Shown here: positions 47,101 to 54,889 of the stretch, one piece after another | Position numbering within the stretch: the stretch's first letter is position 1 | Layout: every line of letters starts with the position of its first letter | Source: Aquamicrobium lusatiense | GTDB lineage: Bacteria > Pseudomonadota > Alphaproteobacteria > Rhizobiales > Rhizobiaceae | NCBI RefSeq assembly: GCF_014201615.1 | Contig: NZ_JACHEU010000001.1 | Location: forward strand, 391,631-455,630 | Direction: 5' to 3' | Length of the DNA stretch: 64,000 bases | Notes under the pieces: generated by a model | The model's input: the letters and a program-made list of their open reading frames with translations, nothing else | What the model was told of the DNA's origin: nothing | The model's database searches: none | Position numbers and translations under genes: made by a program

Positions 47101-47200
47101 GCGTGTCGCGATCTTTCAGATTCGCTCCTTACGCTTTAAGTGGCTGTTTTTACGCATGTCGTTATCCCGAAACCGGTTCCCGCTTTCGGGCGACATGCTT
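47101..47200. repeat. 100-bp two-palindrome intergenic element, copy 1
   Basis: Two hairpins in tandem. The first has arms around GCGTGTCGCG and TACGCTTTA (from 47097). The second has arms GCATGTCG (47154-47161) and CGACATGC (47191-47198), with inner pairs CCCGAAA/TTTCGGG. It matches 54790-54889 at about 90 of 100 positions. The layout resembles the RIME elements of rhizobia. Its right edge meets the stop codon of the minus-strand transporter gene (47200-47202). Confidence 0.8.
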
Positions 47201-47877
47201 CAGGCAGTTGCCGGACGGCTCCAGCGCAGCACCATCAGCCGGTAGGGGATGAGGGCGAACACGGCGATGGCGAGCTTCACCGTGAAGTCGCCCGCCGCCC
47301 ATGACAGCCAGCGCACCACATCGGTGGAGAAGACGCCCATCAGCGGTGCCTGTTCGAGCGCGAAGGGCTCATTCGGGCCGAGAAAGGCGAAAGCCGGCGC
47401 AAAGGCCACCGAGAAGAACACCAGCGTATCGAGCACTGAACCTGCCAGCGTGCCGAAGATCGGCGCGCGCCACCAGCTTTGCCGGCGCAGCCGGTTGAAT
47501 ACAGCGACGTCGAGCAACTGGGCGGCAAGGAAGGCAGCACCCGAGGCGCAGGCAATCCGCACCAGCCTTCCGGCTGCGGTGTCGAATTCGATCAGGCCAA
47601 GCCTGTAGAGAAGCGGCGGACTGACGATGGAGCACAGCACGGCGGCCATGAACCCCACGAACACGATGCGCCGGGCCACGGAAGGTCCGTAGCGGCGGTT
47701 GGCGAGATCGGTGACGAGGAAGGCGAAGGGATAAGTGAACGCGCCCCATGTGAGCACGTCGGCCAACGAAAAATCGCCGATGGCAAGCTGCAGCGGGAAC
47801 TGCACAAGCACGTTCGACGCCACGACGACGAGCGCCATGGCGGCCACGAAAGGCAAATAGCGAAACAGGAAGTTCAT
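47200..47877 (-). CDS. Queuosine-precursor transporter (VUT/YhhQ family)
   Basis: Inner-membrane protein of 225 residues with about six helices. It carries TWGAFTYPFAFLVTDLANRRYG (about 41-62) and further helices that end in ALIPYRLMVLRW; it matches the YhhQ/COG1738 group, importers of queuosine precursors such as preQ0 and preQ1. The ATG at 47877 is embedded in a probable preQ1-I riboswitch, which fits this role. Directly upstream is rpmB with its terminator, so the transporter may rely on read-through. Its stop codon abuts the 100-bp repeat element (47101-47200). Confidence 0.88.
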   Translation of the reverse strand: MNFLFRYLPFVAAMALVVVASNVLVQFPLQLAIGDFSLADVLTWGAFTYPFAFLVTDLANRRYGPSVARRIVFVGFMAAVLCSIVSPPLLYRLGLIEFDTAAGRLVRIACASGAAFLAAQLLDVAVFNRLRRQSWWRAPIFGTLAGSVLDTLVFFSVAFAPAFAFLGPNEPFALEQAPLMGVFSTDVVRWLSWAAGDFTVKLAIAVFALIPYRLMVLRWSRPATA

Positions 47878-47905
47878 TTTTTTAACCTGGGTGATGGAAC
47901 CAGAG
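47875..47905 (-). promoter_or_regulatory. Probable preQ1-I riboswitch over the transporter start
   Basis: On the minus strand the order is CTGG, TTCC, ATCA, CCCAGG, TT, six A, then ATG. This matches the class I preQ1 aptamer: a short stem (CTGG with CCAG), a loop starting TTC, CACCC, and an A-rich tail that folds back. The start codon directly follows the A tail, and the only SD-like AGG lies in the stem, so preQ1 binding would block translation. It is short (about 30 bases), as that class is. Confidence 0.62.
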
Positions 47906-47932
47906 CAGCGCCGGCCATGCGGCGGCACTGCG

Positions 47933-47961
47933 CAAAAAAATCAGGCTCAGGCGGCAGCCTG
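47933..47961 (-). terminator. Terminator overlapping the end of rpmB
   Basis: Minus-strand stem CAGGCT/AGCCTG with arms at 47956-47961 and 47942-47947, followed by GA and seven T (47940-47934). One arm includes the first base of the rpmB stop codon. Six base pairs only, so moderate strength. Partial read-through into the transporter gene is possible. Confidence 0.6.
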
Positions 47962-48243
47962 TTCAGCCGTCTTCTTGGCGATCTGCTTCTTCAGCAGGCG
48001 GGCGCGCTGCGACAGCTCAGCCTCGTCGGCTTTGGCCAGAAACGCGTCGAGACCGCCGCGATGCTCGACCGAGCGCAGGGCGGCTGCGGAAACGCGCAGA
48101 CGCACATTCTGGTTCAGCGCCTCGGAAATGAGCGTGACATTGACCAGATTGGGCAGAAAGCGGCGACGGGTCTTGTTGTTGGCGTGGCTGACATTATTGC
48201 CAGTCTGGACGCCTTTGCCGGTAAGTTCGCAAGCGCGGGACAT
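47947..48243 (-). CDS. rpmB: 50S ribosomal protein L28
   Basis: Ribosomal large-subunit protein of 98 residues: [29 protein letters not shown], then [15 protein letters not shown], and an alanine/lysine-rich end. It has one cysteine only, so it is the zinc-independent form. The start at 48243 gives the standard N-terminus; upstream frame residues are unconserved. A good promoter lies about 95 bases upstream (48337-48365). rpmG, often next to rpmB elsewhere, is not seen here; a transporter gene follows instead. Confidence 0.96.
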   Translation of the reverse strand: MSRACELTGKGVQTGNNVSHANNKTRRRFLPNLVNVTLISEALNQNVRLRVSAAALRSVEHRGGLDAFLAKADEAELSQRARLLKKQIAKKTAEQAAA

Positions 48244-48336
48244 GATGCACCCTTCAATTCTTGTTCCGGCCAAACCCATGTGCCCGCGCAATACGGCGCG
48301 CGGTCTCCAGCGGGCGGCCTAAAGGAAAGTCGGCGT

Positions 48337-48365
48337 TCCATAGTGTCATTTGGCCAAGGCGTCAA
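48337..48365 (-). promoter_or_regulatory. Candidate promoter of rpmB
   Basis: On the minus strand TTGACG (48365-48360), a 17-base spacer, and TATGGA (48342-48337). Transcription would start about 85 bases before the rpmB ATG. The opposite strand codes for nothing here; the next rightward gene starts at 48503. Confidence 0.55.
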
Positions 48366-48502
48366 GCGCAAGCTCGCAAAACCCGGCAAAACGTCACGCG
48401 GCCGAAGCTTCACACAAAGGCCGGAATCCGCCCTATATACAACCGCAAAGGGACATGATGCCACAATTTTGTTGGCGCACCAGCATCAGGAACGATCCGA
48501 CC

Positions 48503-49312
48503 ATGCCTTTTCCGCCTGCGATCCGGCTTGCCGCAACTGCCTTTGTCCTGTCGGCTTCCGGCGTGCTTACGGCCGCATCTCCGGCTCAGGCCGCTTCACC
48601 ACAAACCTTCCATGGCGATTATACGATCTCCTATCTCGGCCTGCCGGTGGCCCGTGCCTCGTTCCAGAGCCGCTATGACGGTGATGATTACAGCATCGAC
48701 GGCAGCGTCACGAGCGCCGGGCTTGCCCGCATCTTCGACGACACGAAGGGCACGTTGCGCGCCGTGGGACAGTTTAGCGGTGACAGCCCCGCTCCAAGCT
48801 CCTTCCGGGCCGACTACGTTTCGGCAAAAAAGCCGTCGCTGGTCGATATCCGGTTCGCCAATGGAACTGTCGCCTCGACGCAGGTGAAGCCTGCGCCAAA
48901 AAAGCGCGGCAGCGACTGGATCGGCCTCGATGCAGCCCATCTGCGCCGGGCCGTGGACCCGATCGCCGCAACGCTGGTGCGCGCCGACAGCCCCGACAAG
49001 GTGTGCGGACGCACGGTGAAAATGTATGACGGTGAATTGCGGGCCGACCTGCGGCTCAGCTTCGCATCCAGCGGCGCAACCTCGGTCAAGGGCTACAAGG
49101 GCCCCACCGTGACCTGCCGCATGAATTTCCAGCCGGTTGCCGGGTATCGCAAGGGCAAGAAGGCGCTGGACTATCTGAAAAACCGCAGCCGCATCATGGT
49201 TACGTTTGCCCCGGTTGGCGAGACGGGTGTATATGCCCCCATCTATGCGACGGTAGGAACCCAGATCGGCACCATAACCGTCAGCGCGCACCGCTTCGAA
49301 GCCGCCAGATAG
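48503..49312 (+). CDS. Exported DUF3108-like protein
   Basis: A 269-residue exported protein with a signal peptide (about 1-30, cleavage near AQAA). The beta-rich mature domain carries GDYTISYLGLPVARASFQSRYDGDDYSIDG and later MYDGELRADLRLSF and FQPVAGYRKG, matching the DUF3108 pattern. Function is unknown; the fold suggests a periplasmic lipid- or peptide-binding protein. Several in-frame starts exist upstream, but 48503 begins the signal peptide and has AGGAA before it. It is divergent from rpmB and followed by an EamA exporter gene. Confidence 0.8.
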   Translation: MPFPPAIRLAATAFVLSASGVLTAASPAQAASPQTFHGDYTISYLGLPVARASFQSRYDGDDYSIDGSVTSAGLARIFDDTKGTLRAVGQFSGDSPAPSSFRADYVSAKKPSLVDIRFANGTVASTQVKPAPKKRGSDWIGLDAAHLRRAVDPIAATLVRADSPDKVCGRTVKMYDGELRADLRLSFASSGATSVKGYKGPTVTCRMNFQPVAGYRKGKKALDYLKNRSRIMVTFAPVGETGVYAPIYATVGTQIGTITVSAHRFEAAR

Positions 49313-49382
49313 CGGACCGCGGTGGTTCTGCCTGCTCCCACATCGGACCGTGGCAGGCGGGCGCAGCGGGAAGGGGAGGCGA

Positions 49383-50267
49383 ATGGGACGCGCGACACTG
49401 ATCGGTTTTTCAGCGGTTGCCATGTGGGCGCTGCTGGCGCTTCTGACGGATGCTTCCGGCGCAGTGCCGCCGTTCCTGTTGTCGGCCATCACCTTCGCCA
49501 TCGGCACCTGCGTCGGCCTCGTTGCCCGCATCTTCATGCCACCGCCGCAACAGAAGGTCCGCATCCCGCCGCTCGTTTGGGTGATCGGCATCGCCGGCCT
49601 GTTCGGATACCACTTCTTCTACTTCACCGCGTTGCGCAACGCGCCGGCGGTGGAGGCCAGCCTCATCGCCTATCTGTGGCCGCTGCTGATAGTCGTCGGC
49701 TCGGCACTGATGCCGGGTGAACGCCTCGCCTGGAACCATGTCGCCGGCGCTCTGCTCGGCCTTGCCGGCACTTTCCTGATCGTCACCCGCGGCGGCGGAC
49801 TGTCCTTCGATGCGAACTACGCCTTCGGCTACGCCATGGCCGGCGTCTGCGCGCTGGTCTGGTCGGCCTATTCGCTTCTGTCGCGGCGCTTCCCGGAGGT
49901 GCCGACCACGATCGTCACATGGTTCTGCGCGGCGACGTCCGTGCTGTCGCTCGTCTGTCATCTTATGCTTGAGGAAACGGTCCTGCCCGCCAATGCCGGC
50001 CAGTGGCTGGCCGTGCTCGGCCTCGGGCTGATGCCTGTGGGTGCGGCTTTCTATGCATGGGACATCGGCGTGAAGCGCGGCAACATTCAGGTGCTGGGCG
50101 CCGCCAGCTATGCCGCGCCGCTGTTGTCGACGCTGGTGCTGATCGTCACCGGCTTCGCGGAACCAAGCTGGCGCATTCTTGCCGCCTGCGTTCTGATCAC
50201 CGGCGGGGCGGTGCTGGCCGCCAAATCGCTGCTGTTCGGCAAAAGAAAGGTACCTGCCCGCGCCTGA
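49383..50267 (+). CDS. DMT-superfamily exporter, YddG-like
   Basis: Inner-membrane carrier of 294 residues with about ten helices in two repeats, closest in pattern to YddG-type aromatic amino-acid exporters. Key stretches: FYFTALRNAPAVEASLIAYLWPLLIVVGSALM and the second half with GAAFYAWDIGVKRGNIQVLGAASYAAPLLSTL, both typical. GGGGAGG precedes the ATG at 49383, which decides the start over an upstream GTG. It follows the DUF3108 gene by 70 bases on the same strand and is convergent with gloB. Confidence 0.88.
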   Translation: MGRATLIGFSAVAMWALLALLTDASGAVPPFLLSAITFAIGTCVGLVARIFMPPPQQKVRIPPLVWVIGIAGLFGYHFFYFTALRNAPAVEASLIAYLWPLLIVVGSALMPGERLAWNHVAGALLGLAGTFLIVTRGGGLSFDANYAFGYAMAGVCALVWSAYSLLSRRFPEVPTTIVTWFCAATSVLSLVCHLMLEETVLPANAGQWLAVLGLGLMPVGAAFYAWDIGVKRGNIQVLGAASYAAPLLSTLVLIVTGFAEPSWRILAACVLITGGAVLAAKSLLFGKRKVPARA

Positions 50268-50300
50268 AGCCTATTGCGCGTCCCTTTCGGGGCGCATGGA

Positions 50301-51068
50301 TCAGGCGTTGTCCTTGCGGCGGCGGATTTCTGCGAACACCTCGACATCGCCGGCATCTTCCATGCCGAGATACCTGCGGATCGCCGGATCGGCCCAGCGC
50401 AGGAACGGATTGGTGGCAATCTCGGCGCCGATCGTGGTCGGCAGCGTCGGCCTGCCATCGGCGCGCAGCGCCTCGATCTCCTTCACCCGCGCCTGCAGGG
50501 CGGCGTTGTCGGGATCGATGGTCAGCGCAAAACGGGCATTGGCGAGCGTATATTCGTGACCGCAATGAACCTGCGTGTCGGCTGGCAGCGCTGCCAGCTT
50601 GTTCAGCGAAGCGAACATCACCTCGGGCGGGCATTCGAACAGGCGCCCGCAGCCCAGTGCGAACAGCGTGTCGGCGGTAAATGCGACTTTCTCTCGTGGC
50701 AGATGGTAGCTGACATGGCCGGCGGTGTGGCCGGGCGTGGAGATGACCTCGATGGTCGTGCCGCCGAACGGGATTTGCGATCCCTCCTTAACGGTCTCGT
50801 CGATGCCGGGAATTTTCGCCTTTTCCGCCTCCGGCCCCACGATGCGCAGCCCGAAGCGCTCCTTCAGCGCCAGATTGGCCTCGACATGGTCGCCATGGTG
50901 ATGGGTGATCAGGAGAAGCGAGGGCACCCAGCCGGTCCGCTCGATGGCTGCGAGGATCGGCGCTTCCTCCGGCGCATCGACCAGCGCGACCGCACCCGTT
51001 CCGGAATCGCGCATCAGCACGCCGAAATTGTCCTGACGGCACATGAACTGTTCGATCGCGATGGCCAT
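50301..51068 (-). CDS. gloB: Hydroxyacylglutathione hydrolase (glyoxalase II)
   Basis: Hydrolyses S-D-lactoylglutathione, the second step of methylglyoxal removal. The 255 residues have the metallo-beta-lactamase fold with THHHGDH (55-61), the metal ligand in GHTAGHVSYH, and the C-terminal His and glutathione-binding block VHCGHEYTLANARFA. The start at 51068 is the standard one. It is divergent from a methyltransferase gene. With the aldo-keto reductase and ChaC genes nearby, it suggests a local group for aldehyde and glutathione handling. Confidence 0.93.
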   Translation of the reverse strand: MAIAIEQFMCRQDNFGVLMRDSGTGAVALVDAPEEAPILAAIERTGWVPSLLLITHHHGDHVEANLALKERFGLRIVGPEAEKAKIPGIDETVKEGSQIPFGGTTIEVISTPGHTAGHVSYHLPREKVAFTADTLFALGCGRLFECPPEVMFASLNKLAALPADTQVHCGHEYTLANARFALTIDPDNAALQARVKEIEALRADGRPTLPTTIGAEIATNPFLRWADPAIRRYLGMEDAGDVEVFAEIRRRKDNA

Positions 51069-51200
51069 ACAAAATCTCCTGTGAGACCCAGAGATAGGGG
51101 CTGCACCCGCGCCTGTCACCCCTTTGGCTGGCAGAGGCTTCGTTGAACTCAGCCCCCGCAAGGGCTACCTTTGGCCCGGACCTCGCGAAACAGGCTTTTC

Positions 51201-52013
51201 ATGCATTCTGACATCGTCGACCTGCGCTCGTTCTACGCCTCGCCGCTCGGCCGCCTTGCCGAGCGCTCGATTGCCATGTCGCTGTCGTCGATCTGGGCGC
51301 CGGTTCCGAACGAGCGGCTGGTGGGGCTCGGCTATGCGCTGCCATGGCTGGAGCGGTTCGGCGCTGATGCCGAGCGCGTCTTTGCCTTCATGCCGGCCAC
51401 TCAAGGCGCCGTGGTGTGGCCCGCACAGGGCAAGGCCGCCACGGCGCTGGTGTTCGAGGAAGAGCTGCCGCTGATGGACTCCTCGGTGGACCGGATGCTT
51501 TTGGTGCACTCGCTCGAACATGTCGAGAACCCGCGCGAAACGCTGAACGAGATCTGGCGGGTGCTGTCGCCGGCCGGCCGGGTCGTCATCGTGGTGCCGA
51601 ACCGGCGCGGCGTGTGGGCGCGCTTCGAGCACACCCCCTTCGGCACCGGCCGGCCCTATTCGCGAAGCCAGCTTGGCGAATTACTCAGGGAAACCAACTT
51701 CACGCCCGCCGCCTGGTCGGATGCGCTGTTTTTTCCACCCTCGCGGCGCAAATTCGTCATGCAGCTCAACAGCGTGCTGGAGCGCAGCGGACGCATATTG
51801 TGGCCGATCTTTTCAGGCGTCATCGCCGTGGAAGCGCAAAAACGCCTCTATCAGGGCATCCCGGTCGCCCAGCGCGCCTCGCGGCGCGTCTTCGTGCCGG
51901 TGCTGTCGCCACAGGGCGCGCCGAGCCTCGGCATGCGCTTTGCCGGATCATCCCGTTTCGGCGACGCCGAAACGGGCATTGTCCAGCCGGACGGCGGCAG
52001 CGCGGCGACCTGA
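51201..52013 (+). CDS. SAM-dependent methyltransferase (UbiE/type 11-like)
   Basis: A 270-residue cytoplasmic protein with the methyltransferase core SVDRMLLVHSLEHVENPRETLNEIWRVLSPAGRVVIVVPNRRG (about 95-140). The N-terminal SAM-binding part is shorter and lacks a clear E/DXGXGXG motif, so activity is not certain. The C-terminal third is specific to this alphaproteobacterial group and ends in an unconserved tail. It is divergent from gloB, with about 130 bases between starts; the pair is commonly seen in rhizobia. Substrate unknown. Confidence 0.8.
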   Translation: MHSDIVDLRSFYASPLGRLAERSIAMSLSSIWAPVPNERLVGLGYALPWLERFGADAERVFAFMPATQGAVVWPAQGKAATALVFEEELPLMDSSVDRMLLVHSLEHVENPRETLNEIWRVLSPAGRVVIVVPNRRGVWARFEHTPFGTGRPYSRSQLGELLRETNFTPAAWSDALFFPPSRRKFVMQLNSVLERSGRILWPIFSGVIAVEAQKRLYQGIPVAQRASRRVFVPVLSPQGAPSLGMRFAGSSRFGDAETGIVQPDGGSAAT

Positions 52014-52038
52014 GGCTGCTTTCCGCCGCCACACGTGT

Positions 52039-52989
52039 TCAGGGCGCGCTCGTCGTATCCAGCCTTTTCATGTCAGCGACGGAAAGGTGCAGGGATGCGG
52101 CACCTGTCAGGCTGTCGAGCTGATCCAGCGACGTGGCCGAAGCGATCGGCGCGGTGATACCGGGCCGCGCCATGATCCAGGCCAGCGCCACCTGCGCCTG
52201 AGTGACGCCGTGAGCTGCCGACACCTCGTCAAGGGCTGCGAGGATGCGCATGCCGCGCTCGTTCAGATAGGAAGCAGCGCTGCTGCCGCGCGTGCTTTTG
52301 CCGAGATCGGCCTTGCTGCGGTATTTTCCCGACAGGAAGCCCTTGGCCAGCCCGTAATAGCTGATGACGCCGATGCCCCTTGCCATGCACAGGTCGCGCA
52401 GCGGACCGTCGAATTCGCTGCGGTCATAGAGATTGTAGGCCGGCTGCAGCGCCTCATACCTGGGAAGACCGTGATGGTCGGCAGCATCAAGGGCGGCCTT
52501 GAGCTGGCCGGCGTCGAGGTTGGAGGCGCCGATATGGCGTACCTTTCCCTTCTCGATCAGCCGTTTGTAGGCCCCCAGCGTCTCGGCGTGCGGCACCGTC
52601 GGGTCGGGCCAGTGCGACAGATAGAGGTCAATCACGTCGGTCTGCAGCCGCTTCAGGGACGCCTCCACCGCCTTCTCGATATGCAGCGGCGACAGGTCCA
52701 CCCGTCCCTGTCCGATGTCGGAGCCGACCTTGGTGATAAGAACCACCTTGTCGCGGTTGCCGCGGGCTTTCAGCCATTTGCCGATGATGGTTTCGGATTC
52801 GCCGCCCGAGTTGCCGGGAACCCAGCGGGAATAGACATCGGCCGTGTCGATGGCGTTGAAGCCCGCATCGACAAAACGGTCGAGCAGGTCGAAGGAGGTT
52901 TTTTCGTCGGCCGTCCAGCCGAAGACGTTACCGCCGAAAACCAGCGGGGCGATTTCAGGACCGGTGCGGCCCAGTGTTCTCTTCTGCAA
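52039..52989 (-). CDS. Aldo/keto reductase
   Basis: NADPH-dependent TIM-barrel oxidoreductase of 316 residues with the full catalytic tetrad: Asp48 (AIDTADVYS), Tyr53, Lys87 (VVLITKVGS) and His126 (LYLSHWPDP). It resembles the AKR11/14 type, often acting on methylglyoxal or other aldehydes. The start is TTG at 52989; AAGGGAG lies at ideal spacing before it, and no ATG is nearby. The minus-strand gene ends 25 bases from the convergent methyltransferase gene. Its N-terminal sequence MQKRTLGRTGPEIAPL is the standard opening. Confidence 0.93.
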   Translation of the reverse strand: MQKRTLGRTGPEIAPLVFGGNVFGWTADEKTSFDLLDRFVDAGFNAIDTADVYSRWVPGNSGGESETIIGKWLKARGNRDKVVLITKVGSDIGQGRVDLSPLHIEKAVEASLKRLQTDVIDLYLSHWPDPTVPHAETLGAYKRLIEKGKVRHIGASNLDAGQLKAALDAADHHGLPRYEALQPAYNLYDRSEFDGPLRDLCMARGIGVISYYGLAKGFLSGKYRSKADLGKSTRGSSAASYLNERGMRILAALDEVSAAHGVTQAQVALAWIMARPGITAPIASATSLDQLDSLTGAASLHLSVADMKRLDTTSAP

Positions 52990-53080
52990 GTCGGTCTCCC
53001 TTCAGGAATCGCCCGCAGCATAAGCCGGCGCCGCGTCGAAGATAGGGCTGGGATGCAAATTGCCAATGACGATCCGGGAA

Positions 53081-53605
53081 CTATCCGGACAGCCCGATGC
53101 GCCGCTCCACATCTTCCAGCCAGTGATCGCGAATGCCGAGCGCCTGCAGATGGCGCACCGTGTTCGCCACATAATCCTCGTTGGGCCCCGACTGGCCGGC
53201 GGCTCCGCGCACCACGGCGGCGGCCGCCGTCTCGTCCAGCGCGCCCGCATACTGGCTGTGGCTGCGATCCGCCACATAGGCGATCGCGGCGGCACGCTCG
53301 CCATTGTCGAGCCGCACCGGAAGGCTGCGCTCAATGTAGACGTTGTTGACCTGCTCGCGCTCGCGCAGATAGGCGATCACGGCCTCGCGCGATGCCGCCT
53401 CCACCCTGAAGGCCATGCCGACGCACGAACCGCCCCGGTCGAGCCCCAGAACGAGGCCCGGCCGCTCGGGCGTACCACGATGGACGAAGGAGTAGATGCA
53501 CAGCGCCCGGCGATAGCCATAGAGGTGAGCCCTGCGCGCCTCTGCATAATCGAAGCCAGGCTTCCAGATCAGAGAGCCATAGCCAAAAACCCAAAAATCG
53601 CCCAT
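53081..53605 (-). CDS. Gamma-glutamylcyclotransferase, ChaC-like
   Basis: A 174-residue enzyme of the ChaC group, which splits the gamma-glutamyl bond of glutathione to 5-oxoproline and Cys-Gly. The signature GYGSLIW is at 8-14, the YGYRRALCIYS block follows, and the catalytic Glu is expected in YLREREQ. The start at 53605 gives the normal N-terminus but has no clear ribosome site; a frame start 69 bases upstream would add unconserved residues. It is divergent from the DUF2125 gene (95-base gap) and lies near gloB and the aldo-keto reductase. Confidence 0.88.
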   Translation of the reverse strand: MGDFWVFGYGSLIWKPGFDYAEARRAHLYGYRRALCIYSFVHRGTPERPGLVLGLDRGGSCVGMAFRVEAASREAVIAYLREREQVNNVYIERSLPVRLDNGERAAAIAYVADRSHSQYAGALDETAAAAVVRGAAGQSGPNEDYVANTVRHLQALGIRDHWLEDVERRIGLSG

Positions 53606-53700
53606 ATCGCAAGACCAGAGTCGGGCACGGCAAAAAATCGCGCCGGGCAGCATGGTGAAGGTCCATTCCCTCACACCAACGGGTTAACGAGAGCGGCAGC

Positions 53701-54696
53701 ATGACGTCAAGACATCAGGCGCAACCACGAAAGCGACGCGGTCTTTTATGGCTGTTTCTTTTCCTCGCCGTGCTGTTCGGGCTCTACAGCGCCGGCTGGT
53801 TCTATGCAGCCGACCGCATCAGGGATGAGAGCCGGCAGGCCATCGCCGATCTTTCAAGGAAAGGTATCCGCTCCGATTGCGCGAGACTTCGGGTTGAAGG
53901 CTATCCGCTGCGGCTCGCCGTTCTGTGCAATGGCATTGCCTATCAGGACGACGCCAAAGGCATTGCCGCGACCACCGGTGCTCTGGAGGCGAGCACCAGC
54001 ATCTTCCGGCCCCTGGTGGCCGATGTGAACCTGCGCGGGCCGGTGAGGACACTGGCGCCGGGACTGGCGCCACTGTGGCTCGATTGGGACAGCCTCGATG
54101 TCAGCACCAAGCTGTTCTGGCCCCTGCCCCGGCAGGTGACGCTGACCGCAAACGGCGTTTCGGGCCAGACCGACCCGGAGGATGACGAGCCCACACAGCT
54201 TTTCAATCTGAGCGACATCGCACTCGACTTCTGGCCCGAAGGCGAAGACATCCTCTATCGTGGCAGCTTTGCCGAGCTGGATATCACCGCCGACGCGCTT
54301 CAGGGCCGCAACGTGCCATCGCTCGACGGTTTTGGCGAAGCCCGGCTGAAGAACGGCGTCGCGGTCGTGCAGTCGAAGCCGAAAAGCCTGCGCGGGCAGG
54401 CGCTCGACATCACCAATCTGGAACTGTCGTCCGGCGAAGCCCGCATTTCCGTGTCCGGGCCTGTCTCCGTCGACGAAGCAGGGCTGGTGGACGCGGACCT
54501 GATGATCCGCCTGACCAATCCGCAGGCCGTGGCGGAGGTTCTGGCGACTGCCGTTCCCGAAGAGGCGAAGAAGATAAGGCAGGGCTTCGGTGCGCTCGCC
54601 ATGATGGGCAAACAGCCGGCGATGCCGCTGAAGATCGTCAAGGGCAATGCCATGATGGGCTTCATCCCGCTCGGCGCCATCAAGCCGCTTCCCTGA
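53701..54696 (+). CDS. DUF2125 membrane-anchored protein
   Basis: A 331-residue protein with a basic start, one membrane helix (about 14-35) and a large periplasmic beta-rich domain. Characteristic pieces are KGIRSDCARLRVEGYPLRLAVLCNG and VNLRGPVRTLAPGLAPLWLDWDSL; the pattern matches DUF2125. The function is unknown. Related beta-rich domains occur in AsmA-like lipid-transport proteins, but that is a guess from the fold pattern only. It ends 24 bases before a strong terminator. Divergent from ChaC. Confidence 0.85.
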   Translation: MTSRHQAQPRKRRGLLWLFLFLAVLFGLYSAGWFYAADRIRDESRQAIADLSRKGIRSDCARLRVEGYPLRLAVLCNGIAYQDDAKGIAATTGALEASTSIFRPLVADVNLRGPVRTLAPGLAPLWLDWDSLDVSTKLFWPLPRQVTLTANGVSGQTDPEDDEPTQLFNLSDIALDFWPEGEDILYRGSFAELDITADALQGRNVPSLDGFGEARLKNGVAVVQSKPKSLRGQALDITNLELSSGEARISVSGPVSVDEAGLVDADLMIRLTNPQAVAEVLATAVPEEAKKIRQGFGALAMMGKQPAMPLKIVKGNAMMGFIPLGAIKPLP

Positions 54697-54720
54697 CGCC
54701 TGCCCCAAGCGCAGAACAGC

Positions 54721-54755
54721 AAAGCGGCCGGAACCCGAGGGTCCGGCCGCTTTTT
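54721..54755 (+). terminator. Terminator after the DUF2125 gene
   Basis: A 12-bp stem AAAGCGGCCGGA/TCCGGCCGCTTT (54721-54732 with 54742-54753) with a 9-base loop, then T5. Just right of it, the 100-bp element copy 2 begins. Confidence 0.88.
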
Positions 54756-54789
54756 CATGTCGTGTTTTTCCGCTGCGCAGCCACTTGAA

Positions 54790-54889
54790 GCGTGTCGCGA
54801 TCTTTCAGAGTCGCTCCTTACGCTTTAAGCTCCTGTCCTTACGCATGTCGTTATCCCAAAACCGGTTCCCATTTTCGGGCGACATGCGT
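54790..54889. repeat. 100-bp two-palindrome intergenic element, copy 2
   Basis: Near-identical to 47101-47200 (about 90 of 100 positions), with the same two hairpins: GCGTGTCGCG...CGCTTTA and GCATGTCG...CGACATGC. The inner arms read CCCAAAA and TTTTCGGG here. Its right edge meets the stop codon of tyrC (54889-54891) exactly as copy 1 meets the transporter stop. Confidence 0.82.
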
